Of a stretch of 64,000 nt of DNA, positions 43,707-51,849 are shown piece after piece. The stretch comes from Thermotogae bacterium (GTDB taxonomy: Bacteria > Thermotogota > Thermotogae > Petrotogales > Petrotogaceae): NCBI GenBank assembly GCA_024233675.1, contig JACKPH010000004.1:55898-119897 (forward strand), given 5' to 3'. Made by a program: the position numbers and the translations under genes. The notes beneath the pieces were generated by a model. That model did no database searches. It was given only the letters and a program-made list of their open reading frames with translations, and was not told the origin of the DNA. Numbering within the stretch: position 1 is the first letter of the stretch; each line of letters begins with the position of its first letter.

Positions 43707-44477
43707 ATGTTAGAAAAATTGCCTATTTATATTTATTTTTTTTCAGGTACCGGAAATACATTTCTTATAGCTTCGAAAATACATGAAACTTTTGAAAAAA
43801 ACGGTTATGAATCCTATTTAAAAACTATACGAAATAAAGAAAAAGCTTTTTTCCCCGAAAAATGTCATATAGGTCTTGTATTTCCTGTTGCTATGCAGTC
43901 TTCTTTTCCTATTGTGTGGGATTTTATACATAATTTACCGGAAGGCCTCGGAAGAAAAGTTTTCATGGCAGATTCCATGCAGATTTTTTCCGGAGGTATT
44001 GTAGGACCAATGAAAGAGTCTTTAATTTCAAAAGGGTATAAATGCATAGGTGCAAAAGAATTTAAAATGTCTAACAGCATGCTAACTTCACAAAAAAAAT
44101 TCCCGAGTGAGATTTCAAAAAATGATAAAGCAGTAAAAGAAGCGGAGTTTTATACTTTGAATTTAATTAATGAAAAAACAAAATGGATAAAAATTCCGGT
44201 TTTTTCAGATCTTATGAAAAGCTTTTCTTCAGACCGTAAAATCTGGACATCATTTTCAAAAAAAATAAAAGTTGATAATGATTTATGTATAAAATGCGGT
44301 TTATGTGAAAAAATTTGTCCGACATCTTCTGTAAAAATAAAAAATGTTGTTGAAATTGATTATTCATTTTGCATTTCATGCATGAGATGTCTTAATTACT
44401 GCCCTAAAAATGCTTTTATATTCGGAAACAAAAAAATAATACAGAATAAAACAGTAAAAATTAATTCTATACTATAG
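43707..44477 (+). CDS. EFR1-type flavodoxin-ferredoxin
   Basis: This 256-residue electron carrier has a flavodoxin-like N-terminal domain (IYFFSGTGNTFLIA) and a C-terminal double [4Fe-4S] ferredoxin (CIKCGLCEKICP and CISCMRCLNYCP). EFRs (EFR1 group) are common in anaerobes and serve as redox hubs. The ATG at 43707 has AAAGGACTGAT upstream. It follows the AlkZ-like gene by 13 bp and may be co-transcribed. Confidence 0.85.
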   Translation: MLEKLPIYIYFFSGTGNTFLIASKIHETFEKNGYESYLKTIRNKEKAFFPEKCHIGLVFPVAMQSSFPIVWDFIHNLPEGLGRKVFMADSMQIFSGGIVGPMKESLISKGYKCIGAKEFKMSNSMLTSQKKFPSEISKNDKAVKEAEFYTLNLINEKTKWIKIPVFSDLMKSFSSDRKIWTSFSKKIKVDNDLCIKCGLCEKICPTSSVKIKNVVEIDYSFCISCMRCLNYCPKNAFIFGNKKIIQNKTVKINSIL

Positions 44478-44563
44478 TTATTTTTTTAATACTATTTAAA
44501 AGATTATTTTTAATTTTAAAAAAAATGATATAATATACTGTACTTAAATCAAGAGGTGTGTTT

Positions 44564-46081
44564 ATGACTTTTTTAAATATCAGTATTGTTTATCTTTTTT
44601 TATCAGTTATTATCATTACTTTTCTTATGGCAACAACATATTCCAAAGGGCGGAGTATTTATTTCAGAAATATTTCCCTTTTGTGCTTTTTTGCCGATAT
44701 ATACATTTTCGGATATCTTATGGAACTCAAAAGCATAACACTCGGGGACATGATTTTCTGGAATCAGATTCAGTACTTAGGAGTGCCTTTTTTCCCTGCG
44801 TTTTGGCTCACAACAGCTTTAAACTATACAGGTCATAAAACAGACAGTAAAAAAATGTTTTTAATTCTTCTCATCCCGTTTATGACTTTTTTTATAAGAA
44901 TTACAAATGATTTCCACCATTTTTACTACACTACAATGACAATAAAAAAAGTAGAAAGTTTTTTTCTTATGAATCTCGGAAAAGGATTTTGGTATTATAT
45001 ACAATCTGCTTATAATATTTTTACAATGATTTTTACAACAGTTGTTCTTTCACTTTCATATAAAAAACGTCCGAAATCAGAGATGAAACTTCTTAACACA
45101 ATTTTTCTCGGAACGTCTATTCCTTATGTAGGACTTTTATTTATAATATTTTATAAAAATAATCCGGGTTTTGATTATACAGCCCTTACACTTCCTATAC
45201 CTATGATAATAGTATCAATAGCTTTTTCAAAATATAATTTTATGGAAATAAAAACATTTGCAAGAGAAAATATTTTTGAAAATAATTTTGAAGGTGTTGT
45301 GCTCTTAAACAGCGATAACGCCGTTGTAGATTTTAACATTAAAGGAAAAGAATATACAGATATTCTGAACATAAAAGATAAGAATATAATAAATCCAAAT
45401 ACTTTTGAAATTGATTCACAGTGGCTTAAAGAAATGAAAACAAATGAAATATACCATAAAAAAATAACATATAAAACAAAACCGAGATTTTTTGAAATTC
45501 TTTTAAAAAATCTCGATTCAAAAAGCAGCGGCGGAAACGGTAAAATTCTTACTTTGAAAGATATAACCGAATCCGAAATATTAAAATCACAATTAGAAAG
45601 GCTTGCAAATATTGATGAATTAAGCGGTCTTTTCAACAGAAGATATTTTATGGAAAAATCCCATAACGCATTTGAAAAAAATAAATTTTTTTGTGTAGCA
45701 ATGATAGATATAGATTTTTTCAAAAATATAAACGATTCTTTCGGACATGCAAGCGGCGATTATGCCATAAAAAGATTCGGAGAATTATTCATAAACTCAT
45801 TTCCGGAAAACTGTATTTTAGGAAGACTTGGCGGAGAAGAATTTGCTGTACTTTTTGAGGGTGAAGAAATTAAAAAATCACTGGAAGAATGTGAAAAATT
45901 CAGAAAAATTATAGAAAATGAAATATTCAGTTTTGAAAATAAAAAATTTAATTTCACTATAAGTATAGGTTTAACATGCAATAAAGAATTTAATCTTTCT
46001 TTTGAAGAACTTCTTAATCTTTCAGATAAAGCTCTTTACAGCGCTAAAGATTCCGGAAGAAATAAAACCGTAGTTTTTTAA
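44564..46081 (+). CDS. 7TM-PAS-GGDEF diguanylate cyclase
   Basis: This 505-residue protein has seven N-terminal membrane helices of the histidine-kinase N-terminal 7TM type (to about residue 225). A PAS-like domain (about 235-345) and a GGDEF domain follow. The active-site loop is LGGEEF (about residue 422) and the domain start is DELSGLFNRR. It makes c-di-GMP. It is closely related in layout to the broken gene at 54954-56025. The ATG at 44564 has GAGGTGTG upstream. A DUF1232 gene starts 1 bp after its stop. Confidence 0.9.
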   Translation: MTFLNISIVYLFLSVIIITFLMATTYSKGRSIYFRNISLLCFFADIYIFGYLMELKSITLGDMIFWNQIQYLGVPFFPAFWLTTALNYTGHKTDSKKMFLILLIPFMTFFIRITNDFHHFYYTTMTIKKVESFFLMNLGKGFWYYIQSAYNIFTMIFTTVVLSLSYKKRPKSEMKLLNTIFLGTSIPYVGLLFIIFYKNNPGFDYTALTLPIPMIIVSIAFSKYNFMEIKTFARENIFENNFEGVVLLNSDNAVVDFNIKGKEYTDILNIKDKNIINPNTFEIDSQWLKEMKTNEIYHKKITYKTKPRFFEILLKNLDSKSSGGNGKILTLKDITESEILKSQLERLANIDELSGLFNRRYFMEKSHNAFEKNKFFCVAMIDIDFFKNINDSFGHASGDYAIKRFGELFINSFPENCILGRLGGEEFAVLFEGEEIKKSLEECEKFRKIIENEIFSFENKKFNFTISIGLTCNKEFNLSFEELLNLSDKALYSAKDSGRNKTVVF

Positions 46082-46082
46082 T

Positions 46083-46448
46083 ATGAATTTAAAAGAAAAA
46101 ATTTCAGATATCAAAAAAAATATTAAAGCTATATTTATCGCATTAAAGAAAAAAGAAACCCCATGGTATGCTAAGTTAGCTGCAGCAGTAACCGTAGCAT
46201 ATGCTCTTTCACCTATAGATTTTATACCTGACTTTATTCCTGTTCTCGGTTATCTCGATGATTTAATTATTTTACCTTTATTAATTATTTTATCTTTAAA
46301 ACTTATACCTGAAAAAATAATGAACGAATCACTTGCTGAATCGGAAAATCTATGGAAAGACGGTAAACCGAAAAAATGGTATTTTGCAATACCTATTGTT
46401 TTTATATGGTGTATTATAATATTTTTTATTTTAAAAAAATTCTTATGA
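46083..46448 (+). CDS. DUF1232 (YkvA-like) membrane protein
   Basis: This 121-residue protein carries the DUF1232 core (YALSPIDFIPDFIPVLGYLDDLI). A C-terminal hydrophobic helix (about residues 99-118) ends the protein. The family occurs widely and its function is unknown. It is coupled to the diguanylate cyclase upstream. Its TGA overlaps the end of the convergent gene. Confidence 0.85.
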   Translation: MNLKEKISDIKKNIKAIFIALKKKETPWYAKLAAAVTVAYALSPIDFIPDFIPVLGYLDDLIILPLLIILSLKLIPEKIMNESLAESENLWKDGKPKKWYFAIPIVFIWCIIIFFILKKFL

Positions 46449-47111
46449 TCTTTTTTTAGCTTCAAGTGATTCATTAATATGAACAAGATTATGTCTTAAT
46501 GCGGGCATTAAAACTATACCGGCAACATTTTTTCTTTCCCAGAAATCTATGAGCCATACTGAATTTTCTGTTTCAAGGACTGCTTTTTCTTCTAATACTT
46601 TTTCAAGTCTTTCCGGAAGTATTTTTTTCTTTAAATCTTTATAATTAAAATTTTTTATTATTTCTTCTGTTTTTAATCCCACTTTATCTCTGTATTCTCT
46701 GAGATAATTTATATTTATACTTCTGCTCAATTCCATTATTTCATTTTCGGAAAGAGAATTCCCGGTATCTGTTATTCCGGAATTAATCTTCTCATAAAAA
46801 TTATTTTGACTTATTATCTGTTTTTCTCCGGCAACAAGTATATTCATTGTAATATCTTCTATTCTTGAAGAGTGCCACATGCCGTATAAAACAGTTCTGC
46901 CTTTCTTCTGCACATTATTTCTGAATACTCTTTCATCAAAATTTTCCCATAATTCATCCTCAAAAGTCTTTAAATTTATTTCTGAAATATCAGAAGAATG
47001 AACCATTGCATGAAGCATCAGCATAATATTTCTGCTTTCTTCAAATTTTTCTTCCTTAAAAATTATTTCTTTCAGATACTTTAAATTTTTATTCCATTCT
47101 TTAATATCCAT
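46443..47111 (-). CDS. DinB-like protein (putative)
   Basis: This 222-residue soluble protein has regularly spaced His residues (MLHAMVHSS, GMWHSS, LRHNLVHINE) and four long helices. They suggest a DinB/YfiT-type metal-binding four-helix bundle. The VWLIDFWERKNVAGIVLMPALRHN tail is the most conserved-looking part. Confidence in the family is modest and the function is unknown. It starts after a GGAGG site and lies convergent with the DUF1232 gene. Confidence 0.55.
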   Translation of the reverse strand: MDIKEWNKNLKYLKEIIFKEEKFEESRNIMLMLHAMVHSSDISEINLKTFEDELWENFDERVFRNNVQKKGRTVLYGMWHSSRIEDITMNILVAGEKQIISQNNFYEKINSGITDTGNSLSENEIMELSRSININYLREYRDKVGLKTEEIIKNFNYKDLKKKILPERLEKVLEEKAVLETENSVWLIDFWERKNVAGIVLMPALRHNLVHINESLEAKKRS

Positions 47112-47237
47112 TTTTTCCTCCTTAAAACATCACTGAAAAAGTTATACAAATATATTATACTATTATTTAAAAATTTAGTATAATTATAATATATTTTATG
47201 AAATATAAAAAATTTTTAAAGTCAGGAGATAAATTAT

Positions 47238-47594
47238 ATGAATGAAGATTTAAAAATATCAGAAATGCTTGATTTTTCAAAACAGTTATGGGAAAAAAAT
47301 AAAAACTCGTGGTCTCCTATGTCACCGGAATACGGAAAAGATTTTATTCTTTATATGATAGAAGAAATAGGTGAAGTAATAGCAATTTTAAAGAAAAAAG
47401 GCTGTGACTCCGTAATGAAAGATAAAGAAATCCGTAATCATTTCACAGAAGAAATGTGTGATGTTATGATGTATTTTTCCGATACACTTAACAGATTCGG
47501 AATATCTCCTAAAGAATTTTCTGAAATTTACACCGAAAAATTCAATAAAAATCTTAAAAGAAATTACACTCAAGAATATAAAAATATAAAGTAA
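47238..47594 (+). CDS. MazG-like nucleotide pyrophosphohydrolase
   Basis: This 118-residue all-alpha NTP pyrophosphohydrolase domain has the metal-binding EExxE...EExxD pattern, seen as MIEEIGEVIAI and FTEEMCDVMMY. Such enzymes remove abnormal or excess nucleotides. It is followed by a DNA glycosylase 17 bp downstream, so the two form a small genome-care unit. Confidence 0.8.
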   Translation: MNEDLKISEMLDFSKQLWEKNKNSWSPMSPEYGKDFILYMIEEIGEVIAILKKKGCDSVMKDKEIRNHFTEEMCDVMMYFSDTLNRFGISPKEFSEIYTEKFNKNLKRNYTQEYKNIK

Positions 47595-47611
47595 TAAATA
47601 CGGAGGGGTTT

Positions 47612-48226
47612 ATGAAGAAAATAATAAAAACATCTTCAAAAATCAAAAAATATCTTTCTGATTCTGATACTGTTTTAAAAAATCTGACAGAAAGAATCGG
47701 AGACATAAGAATTAATCTTATGACAGATTATTTTGAGTCACTTATAAGTTCAATTATAGATCAGCAGCTTTCAGGAAAAGCTGCTGCTACAATTGAAAAA
47801 AGATTTATTAATATTACAGGAGATTTGAATCCTAAGAAAATAATAAAAATCCCCGATGAAATTATACGTCAGGCCGGAGTATCTTACTCAAAAATAAAGT
47901 ATATAAAAAATTTATGTACGGCAATAAATGAAGGAAATATAAATATGAATAATTTCAGTTCTATGGAAAACATCGAAATAATTAAAGTACTTACCTCTGT
48001 TAAAGGTATAGGTAACTGGACTGCTGAAATGTTCCTTATATTCTCGCTTGGCCGTGAGGACATTTTTTCATACGGCGACGGAGGACTTCAGAGAAGTATA
48101 AACTTTTTATATAATCACAAACCTGATAAAAAATTTACGGAAAAAATAAGTTTAAACTGGAAACCCTACAGAACTTATGCAAGTCTTTATCTATGGGAAG
48201 CCGTTAACAGAAAAATAGCGGTTTAA
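47612..48226 (+). CDS. AlkA-like DNA-3-methyladenine glycosylase
   Basis: This 204-residue HhH-GPD glycosylase has the helix-hairpin-helix VKGIGNWTAEM (130-140) and the catalytic Asp156 in SYGDGGLQRS. It cuts alkylated purines from DNA. It is shorter than E. coli AlkA because it lacks the N-terminal domain. The last 26 codons (ending WKPYRTYASLYLWEAVNRKIAV-type segment, shown in part) lie in an 88-bp repeat that reappears 2,008 bp downstream. This copy is complete and probably functional. It forms a unit with the MazG-like gene. Confidence 0.85.
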   Translation: MKKIIKTSSKIKKYLSDSDTVLKNLTERIGDIRINLMTDYFESLISSIIDQQLSGKAAATIEKRFINITGDLNPKKIIKIPDEIIRQAGVSYSKIKYIKNLCTAINEGNINMNNFSSMENIEIIKVLTSVKGIGNWTAEMFLIFSLGREDIFSYGDGGLQRSINFLYNHKPDKKFTEKISLNWKPYRTYASLYLWEAVNRKIAV

Positions 48227-48231
48227 TTATC
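48144..48231 (+). repeat. 88-bp direct repeat, copy A
   Basis: This is the 3' end of the glycosylase gene, including its stop. It matches 50152-50239 base for base (88/88). One mismatch allows extension by a further 4 bases. It borders the left end of the nuclease cassette. Confidence 0.95.
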
Positions 48232-48235
48232 GAAA

Positions 48236-49234
48236 CTATTTATTATAAATCTGACTATAGAATTTTTTTCTAAAATCATCAAGTGAATATATACTTTCTT
48301 TATATAAACCGTATCCGAAAAAATTTGAAGTTGCTATTTTTATATCTATGAAAAGTTTTTTATTCTGATAATTTTCAATATTTTTTAAGGAAATCGTGTC
48401 ATTATTAATAATAATTTGTTCCAATAATTCTTTTAAAATATTTGAATCCGGATCATGATTTGCTAATATTAAAATAAGTTCCGGTTTTTCTTCACTAAAA
48501 CTTTCAATTTTATTTTGATTTTCTATACAACCTAACTCAGATTTAATGGCAAATATATTTTTCATTTCATTTTTTACACATGATATTTTTTTATTATCGG
48601 AACAAAAATCATTTATATCCATAATATGTTTTAATATTCCTGAACTATTTTTCAATGTTGAATCCATAAATTTTAATTCTATAAAAGAAAGTTGTAAATT
48701 TTTTGTTCTTTTTCTTGAAACTCCGTCAGATTCCCATTTAACTCCTACAGCATCAAATCTTGCATAAATACCGTTGTCATTTTTATATGTATATTCTATA
48801 TCAATTATAAAATAATCTGATTTCTGACATAAATTAATATTGTTTTCTTTAACTAAAATCTGCTGAATTTCTCTTTCCAATTTTGTTTTTTTAGTAAACC
48901 ACTTATCCATTTCACTTTTTAAAATAGGTATATTAGCTATAAGATCCGGAATAAAGTTATTGTTATTGTTTACATTTTTTAAATTTAAAAATAAATTCTT
49001 TATATTTATATACTCATTGGTACTTTTATCCAAAAAATAATTTGTGTCAAATGCTATTTTGTACCCATCTGCCTTTTCAGAAATTTTCAGTAAATTTCCA
49101 CCGCGATAATATAAATTAATAAAACCATCTCTTATTTCCAGAAATATTGTTGAATCTGATTTTACATACTTAAAAATCGGTAACAGTATTCCGGACTTCA
49201 GATCATTAAAAAAATTCCGACTTAATTCTCTCAT
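48236..49234 (-). CDS. PD-(D/E)XK nuclease-like protein of cassette (second gene)
   Basis: This 332-residue protein has no signal or membrane segment. A YYRGGNLLKI segment (42-51) lies in a beta-rich N-terminal part. The central part fits a PD-(D/E)XK core: Glu122 on a helix, Asp161 (YARFDAVGV) and Glu186-x-Lys188 (SFIELKF). It lacks a helicase, methylase or specificity domain. It follows the first cassette gene by 12 bp and probably shares its mRNA. Nuclease activity and target are unproven; a partner or second subunit of the upstream nuclease is a natural guess. Confidence 0.65.
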   Translation of the reverse strand: MRELSRNFFNDLKSGILLPIFKYVKSDSTIFLEIRDGFINLYYRGGNLLKISEKADGYKIAFDTNYFLDKSTNEYINIKNLFLNLKNVNNNNNFIPDLIANIPILKSEMDKWFTKKTKLEREIQQILVKENNINLCQKSDYFIIDIEYTYKNDNGIYARFDAVGVKWESDGVSRKRTKNLQLSFIELKFMDSTLKNSSGILKHIMDINDFCSDNKKISCVKNEMKNIFAIKSELGCIENQNKIESFSEEKPELILILANHDPDSNILKELLEQIIINNDTISLKNIENYQNKKLFIDIKIATSNFFGYGLYKESIYSLDDFRKKFYSQIYNK

Positions 49235-49246
49235 ATTTTTCTCCTT

Positions 49247-50104
49247 TCATAAATATCTTAAATTAATATAATCTAAGTATTCTTTATGATCTTTATAACT
49301 TAAATTATTATTAAGATTAAATATAAATTCCTGATAAGAAATATAATGAAAATAAATGCCATCTTTTGTACATATATCTTTGAATTTTTTTATTTCTTCA
49401 TGATGAACTTTACTATCTTCTCCGAAAACATCGTAAAAAATATATAATAAAATAAAATTTTCTTTTTTATAATTACTTTTTAAACCAAGTATATGTCTTA
49501 TTAACTGAACAGGATCCAAATATCTGAATCTTAAATTTCCGGAATTAATATCATTTGAAAGATTGAATAATGAGGGCAATTCCTTCCAAAAATTATATTT
49601 TTTTATATAACTTTCATTTAATTTTTGCTCATGTTTTCTATAAGGTTCGGTAAATTTACTTTCTATAGCTATTATTTTTTCTTCTTCTTTTAACTCAGTG
49701 TATATAGTTACATCAATATTAGGCGGAAATACATTTTTAAAAACAGGAAATTTTTGTTCAAATTTTATATCTTTAGGTTCTAAATTATCAAATAAAAAAT
49801 AATTTAAACTTTTTAACATATTATAAAATTCTTTTTTTCTCCAATATTGAAAAATATTTATAGCTAATGATGATGAAGAATGTAGTGCATTTATTTTAGG
49901 TAGTCCGTTTACTGAAATAAGTTCGCTACCGTCACCATTACTTAATTCTGCTATGGTTTCATCGTATAAATCTTCAAAAAGATTATATTTTCTTTCATCT
50001 AAATAAATATTTTCTGCTGAATTAATATTACTACCGAATAGACTCAAATTATTATTCGCTGCCCAAACTTTCTGCTTAAATTTTATGTATTCAAAAGAAT
50101 TCAT
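49247..50104 (-). CDS. PGN_0703-like putative restriction endonuclease (first cassette gene)
   Basis: This 285-residue protein resembles the PGN_0703 family of putative restriction endonucleases. It has ALHSSSSLAINIFQYWR (73-89), and a PD-(D/E)XK core with Asp131 (PPNIDVTIY) and Glu148-x-Lys150 (AIESKFTEPYRKH). The ATG at 50104 follows AAAGGGGTGAT. No methyltransferase gene accompanies it, so if it is a restriction enzyme it must be modification-dependent, controlled, or use self-tolerance from elsewhere. An inverted repeat (TACAGA...TCTGTA) lies in its leader. Confidence 0.75.
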   Translation of the reverse strand: MNSFEYIKFKQKVWAANNNLSLFGSNINSAENIYLDERKYNLFEDLYDETIAELSNGDGSELISVNGLPKINALHSSSSLAINIFQYWRKKEFYNMLKSLNYFLFDNLEPKDIKFEQKFPVFKNVFPPNIDVTIYTELKEEEKIIAIESKFTEPYRKHEQKLNESYIKKYNFWKELPSLFNLSNDINSGNLRFRYLDPVQLIRHILGLKSNYKKENFILLYIFYDVFGEDSKVHHEEIKKFKDICTKDGIYFHYISYQEFIFNLNNNLSYKDHKEYLDYINLRYL

Positions 50105-50118
50105 AAATCACCCCTTTT

Positions 50119-50136
50119 TACAGATAATTTTCTGTA
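50119..50136. promoter_or_regulatory. Inverted repeat in cassette leader
   Basis: TACAGATAATTTTCTGTA has 6-base perfect arms and lies 15 bases upstream of the first nuclease gene. It could be an operator for a control protein or a weak mRNA hairpin near the ribosome site. Confidence 0.4.
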
Positions 50137-50151
50137 TAAATTAATACTAAT

Positions 50152-50239
50152 AAATAAGTTTAAACTGGAAACCCTACAGAACTTATGCAAGTCTTTATCT
50201 ATGGGAAGCCGTTAACAGAAAAATAGCGGTTTAATTATC
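50152..50239. repeat. 88-bp direct repeat, copy B (glycosylase 3' fragment)
   Basis: This is a perfect copy of 48144-48231: a headless 3' fragment of the glycosylase gene. Its end also encodes the last codons of the MerR gene on the other strand. Confidence 0.95.
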
Positions 50240-50971
50240 AAAACATGCGAATATTTCTGTAATCATTTTACCCGATACTACTCTGTATTTTTCAGCAAAA
50301 GAATTTATTTTTACATTTTTTTCTTTTGCTTTTTCGAATAATTTTATATAATATCTGTTTTTATAGTGAAAATCAGGACATATTAATTTAATAGTATCAG
50401 ATCCCTTAAAATACTCCGTAAAATCAGATTTTTGTGCGTATGCAAATATTTCTGATATATTATTTTCATTTTCATCAATATTATACTTTATTATATGCTG
50501 AGAATTAATGATTATTTTTTTTGAAGCAATTTCATCATAAAATTTTCCTATAATAACGTTTATATCTTCGGACATCTGATCTATAGGAAAAGAAAAAATT
50601 TCTCCACCGGATAAATAAGAATTCTCACAAAATGCTTCATTGTTTTTATTTTCAAAAATATCTTTGTTTTCTATTTTTTCTTTTTGCTGTAAAAGTTTTT
50701 TTATTTCATAATTAATTTCATTCTTTCTTCTCTCAAGTATATCATTTTCAGGAATTTTACCGCTAATAAGAATTTTTATATCTTCAAGTGATAATCCGAA
50801 ATTTTTATACATAACTATTTTTTCGGCATATTCAGTCTGTTCCTGATTATAATATCTGTATCCTGTATATTCATCTTTTGTAAAAGGTTTAAAAAGATTT
50901 ATTTCATCGTAATATCTAAGCGTTTTTTTAGGTATTTTTGTTATAACAGAAAATTCTCCTATAGTATACAT
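50231..50971 (-). CDS. MerR-family regulator
   Basis: This 246-residue MerR protein has the N-terminal HTH and wing (YTIGEFSVITKIPKKTLRYYDEINLF). A coiled coil follows (EKIVMYKNFGLSLEDIKILIS...) and then an effector-binding domain without obvious metal cysteines. It lies 10 bp after the creatininase gene in the same operon. The operon promoter has the 19-bp spacer typical of MerR control. Its 3' end overlaps repeat copy B. Confidence 0.85.
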   Translation of the reverse strand: MYTIGEFSVITKIPKKTLRYYDEINLFKPFTKDEYTGYRYYNQEQTEYAEKIVMYKNFGLSLEDIKILISGKIPENDILERRKNEINYEIKKLLQQKEKIENKDIFENKNNEAFCENSYLSGGEIFSFPIDQMSEDINVIIGKFYDEIASKKIIINSQHIIKYNIDENENNISEIFAYAQKSDFTEYFKGSDTIKLICPDFHYKNRYYIKLFEKAKEKNVKINSFAEKYRVVSGKMITEIFACFDN

Positions 50972-50981
50972 TTTTCACCTC

Positions 50982-51797
50982 TTATATTTTTCCGTAAAGG
51001 AAGTGGTGTGAATATTTTTTATAATCAATCCTATCTATAAATTTTTCAGTTAAAAAAAATAATTTTGAAATGGTTTCTTTCTGAAGAATTTCACCGGTTT
51101 CTTCATCTGATTCGCGGGGATAACCTATGTAACCATTCTCTTTCATGATTTCATAATATTTTTTAAGATTAATCATTTCATAATCTTTTACAGTAAAATT
51201 TTCTGCTTTTTTATACCCTTCTTTTACGAGTTTTTTGTTTAAAAAAAGCATGGAAGAAGTTTCTATCCATCCGGCATGGAAATCATCCGGAAATTTTTCA
51301 AATTTTTCTGATATTTCACTTTTATTTTTTTCCGGTATTATACCGCTGAATAAAGCTCCCGAAGGAGAAAAACATATTTCACCGTATTTCCGGTTTATCT
51401 CATCACAAACTTTTTCTATTGTTATAATATGAAAAGGATCGGCATGTCCTGATATTATAATTATATTTTTTACTGAACTTTCCGCAATATTTGAAATATA
51501 TTTTAAAAGAATTTCATACAGAAAGTCTTTCTCAATATAATTATTACCGGGAAAATAACCGATTTCAGCAAAACCGAAAAAAAGGCACGGATATTTTATA
51601 AAAATATCTGAAGGCCATTTTTTATGACACTCTTTAATAACTCCGTCAACCCAGGAATCAGAAAGATAAATATCTGTACCGAGCGGTAAATACGGTCCGT
51701 GTTCTTCAATAGGTGAAACACTTACAAAAGCGCATGTTTTTTTGTTATCATAACTCTTTAATTCTTTCCAAGTAATATCCAGAATATTTTTTATCAT
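50982..51797 (-). CDS. Creatininase-family amidohydrolase
   Basis: This 271-residue protein is of the creatinine amidohydrolase family. The metal motif EEHGPYLPLGTD (residues about 31-42) gives Glu, His and Asp ligands. A second site lies in IISGHADPFH and a later Glu is seen. Family members open cyclic amides or act in coenzyme pathways, so the substrate is uncertain. The start follows a good GGAGGTG site. It is the first gene of the operon with the MerR regulator. Confidence 0.85.
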   Translation of the reverse strand: MIKNILDITWKELKSYDNKKTCAFVSVSPIEEHGPYLPLGTDIYLSDSWVDGVIKECHKKWPSDIFIKYPCLFFGFAEIGYFPGNNYIEKDFLYEILLKYISNIAESSVKNIIIISGHADPFHIITIEKVCDEINRKYGEICFSPSGALFSGIIPEKNKSEISEKFEKFPDDFHAGWIETSSMLFLNKKLVKEGYKKAENFTVKDYEMINLKKYYEIMKENGYIGYPRESDEETGEILQKETISKLFFLTEKFIDRIDYKKYSHHFLYGKI

Positions 51798-51818
51798 AAT
51801 TCACCTCCTGCAGAAAAA

Positions 51819-51849
51819 ATTATAATGCTTCCCGCAGGAGGAATGTCAA
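51819..51849 (-). promoter_or_regulatory. MerR-type promoter with 19-bp spacer
   Basis: On the minus strand TTGACA (51849-51844) and TATAAT (51824-51819) are separated by 19 bases. The spacer holds a TTCC...GGAA dyad. This is the hallmark of MerR-activated promoters. It lies 22 bases before the creatininase start. Confidence 0.8.

Larger units (their letters stand above)
48232..50151 (-). mobile_element. Two-gene nuclease cassette flanked by 88-bp direct repeats
   Basis: This 1,920-bp insert lies between the two repeats and carries only two minus-strand genes, both with PD-(D/E)XK signatures. No integrase, transposase or terminal inverted repeat is visible. The likely ancestral order is glycosylase gene directly convergent with the MerR gene, since copy B holds the MerR 3' end and both share GTTTAATTATC. 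The insert looks even more AT-rich than its neighbours. Insertion with long target duplication has been described for restriction genes (Kobayashi group), which fits; recombination from an episome is another route. Confidence 0.8.

Noticed and set aside
48144..50239. Classical integrative element with att sites
   Set aside because: The repeats look like att sites in a gene 3' end, but no integrase or excisionase is present in the 1.9-kb insert, so a self-moving element is not supported.
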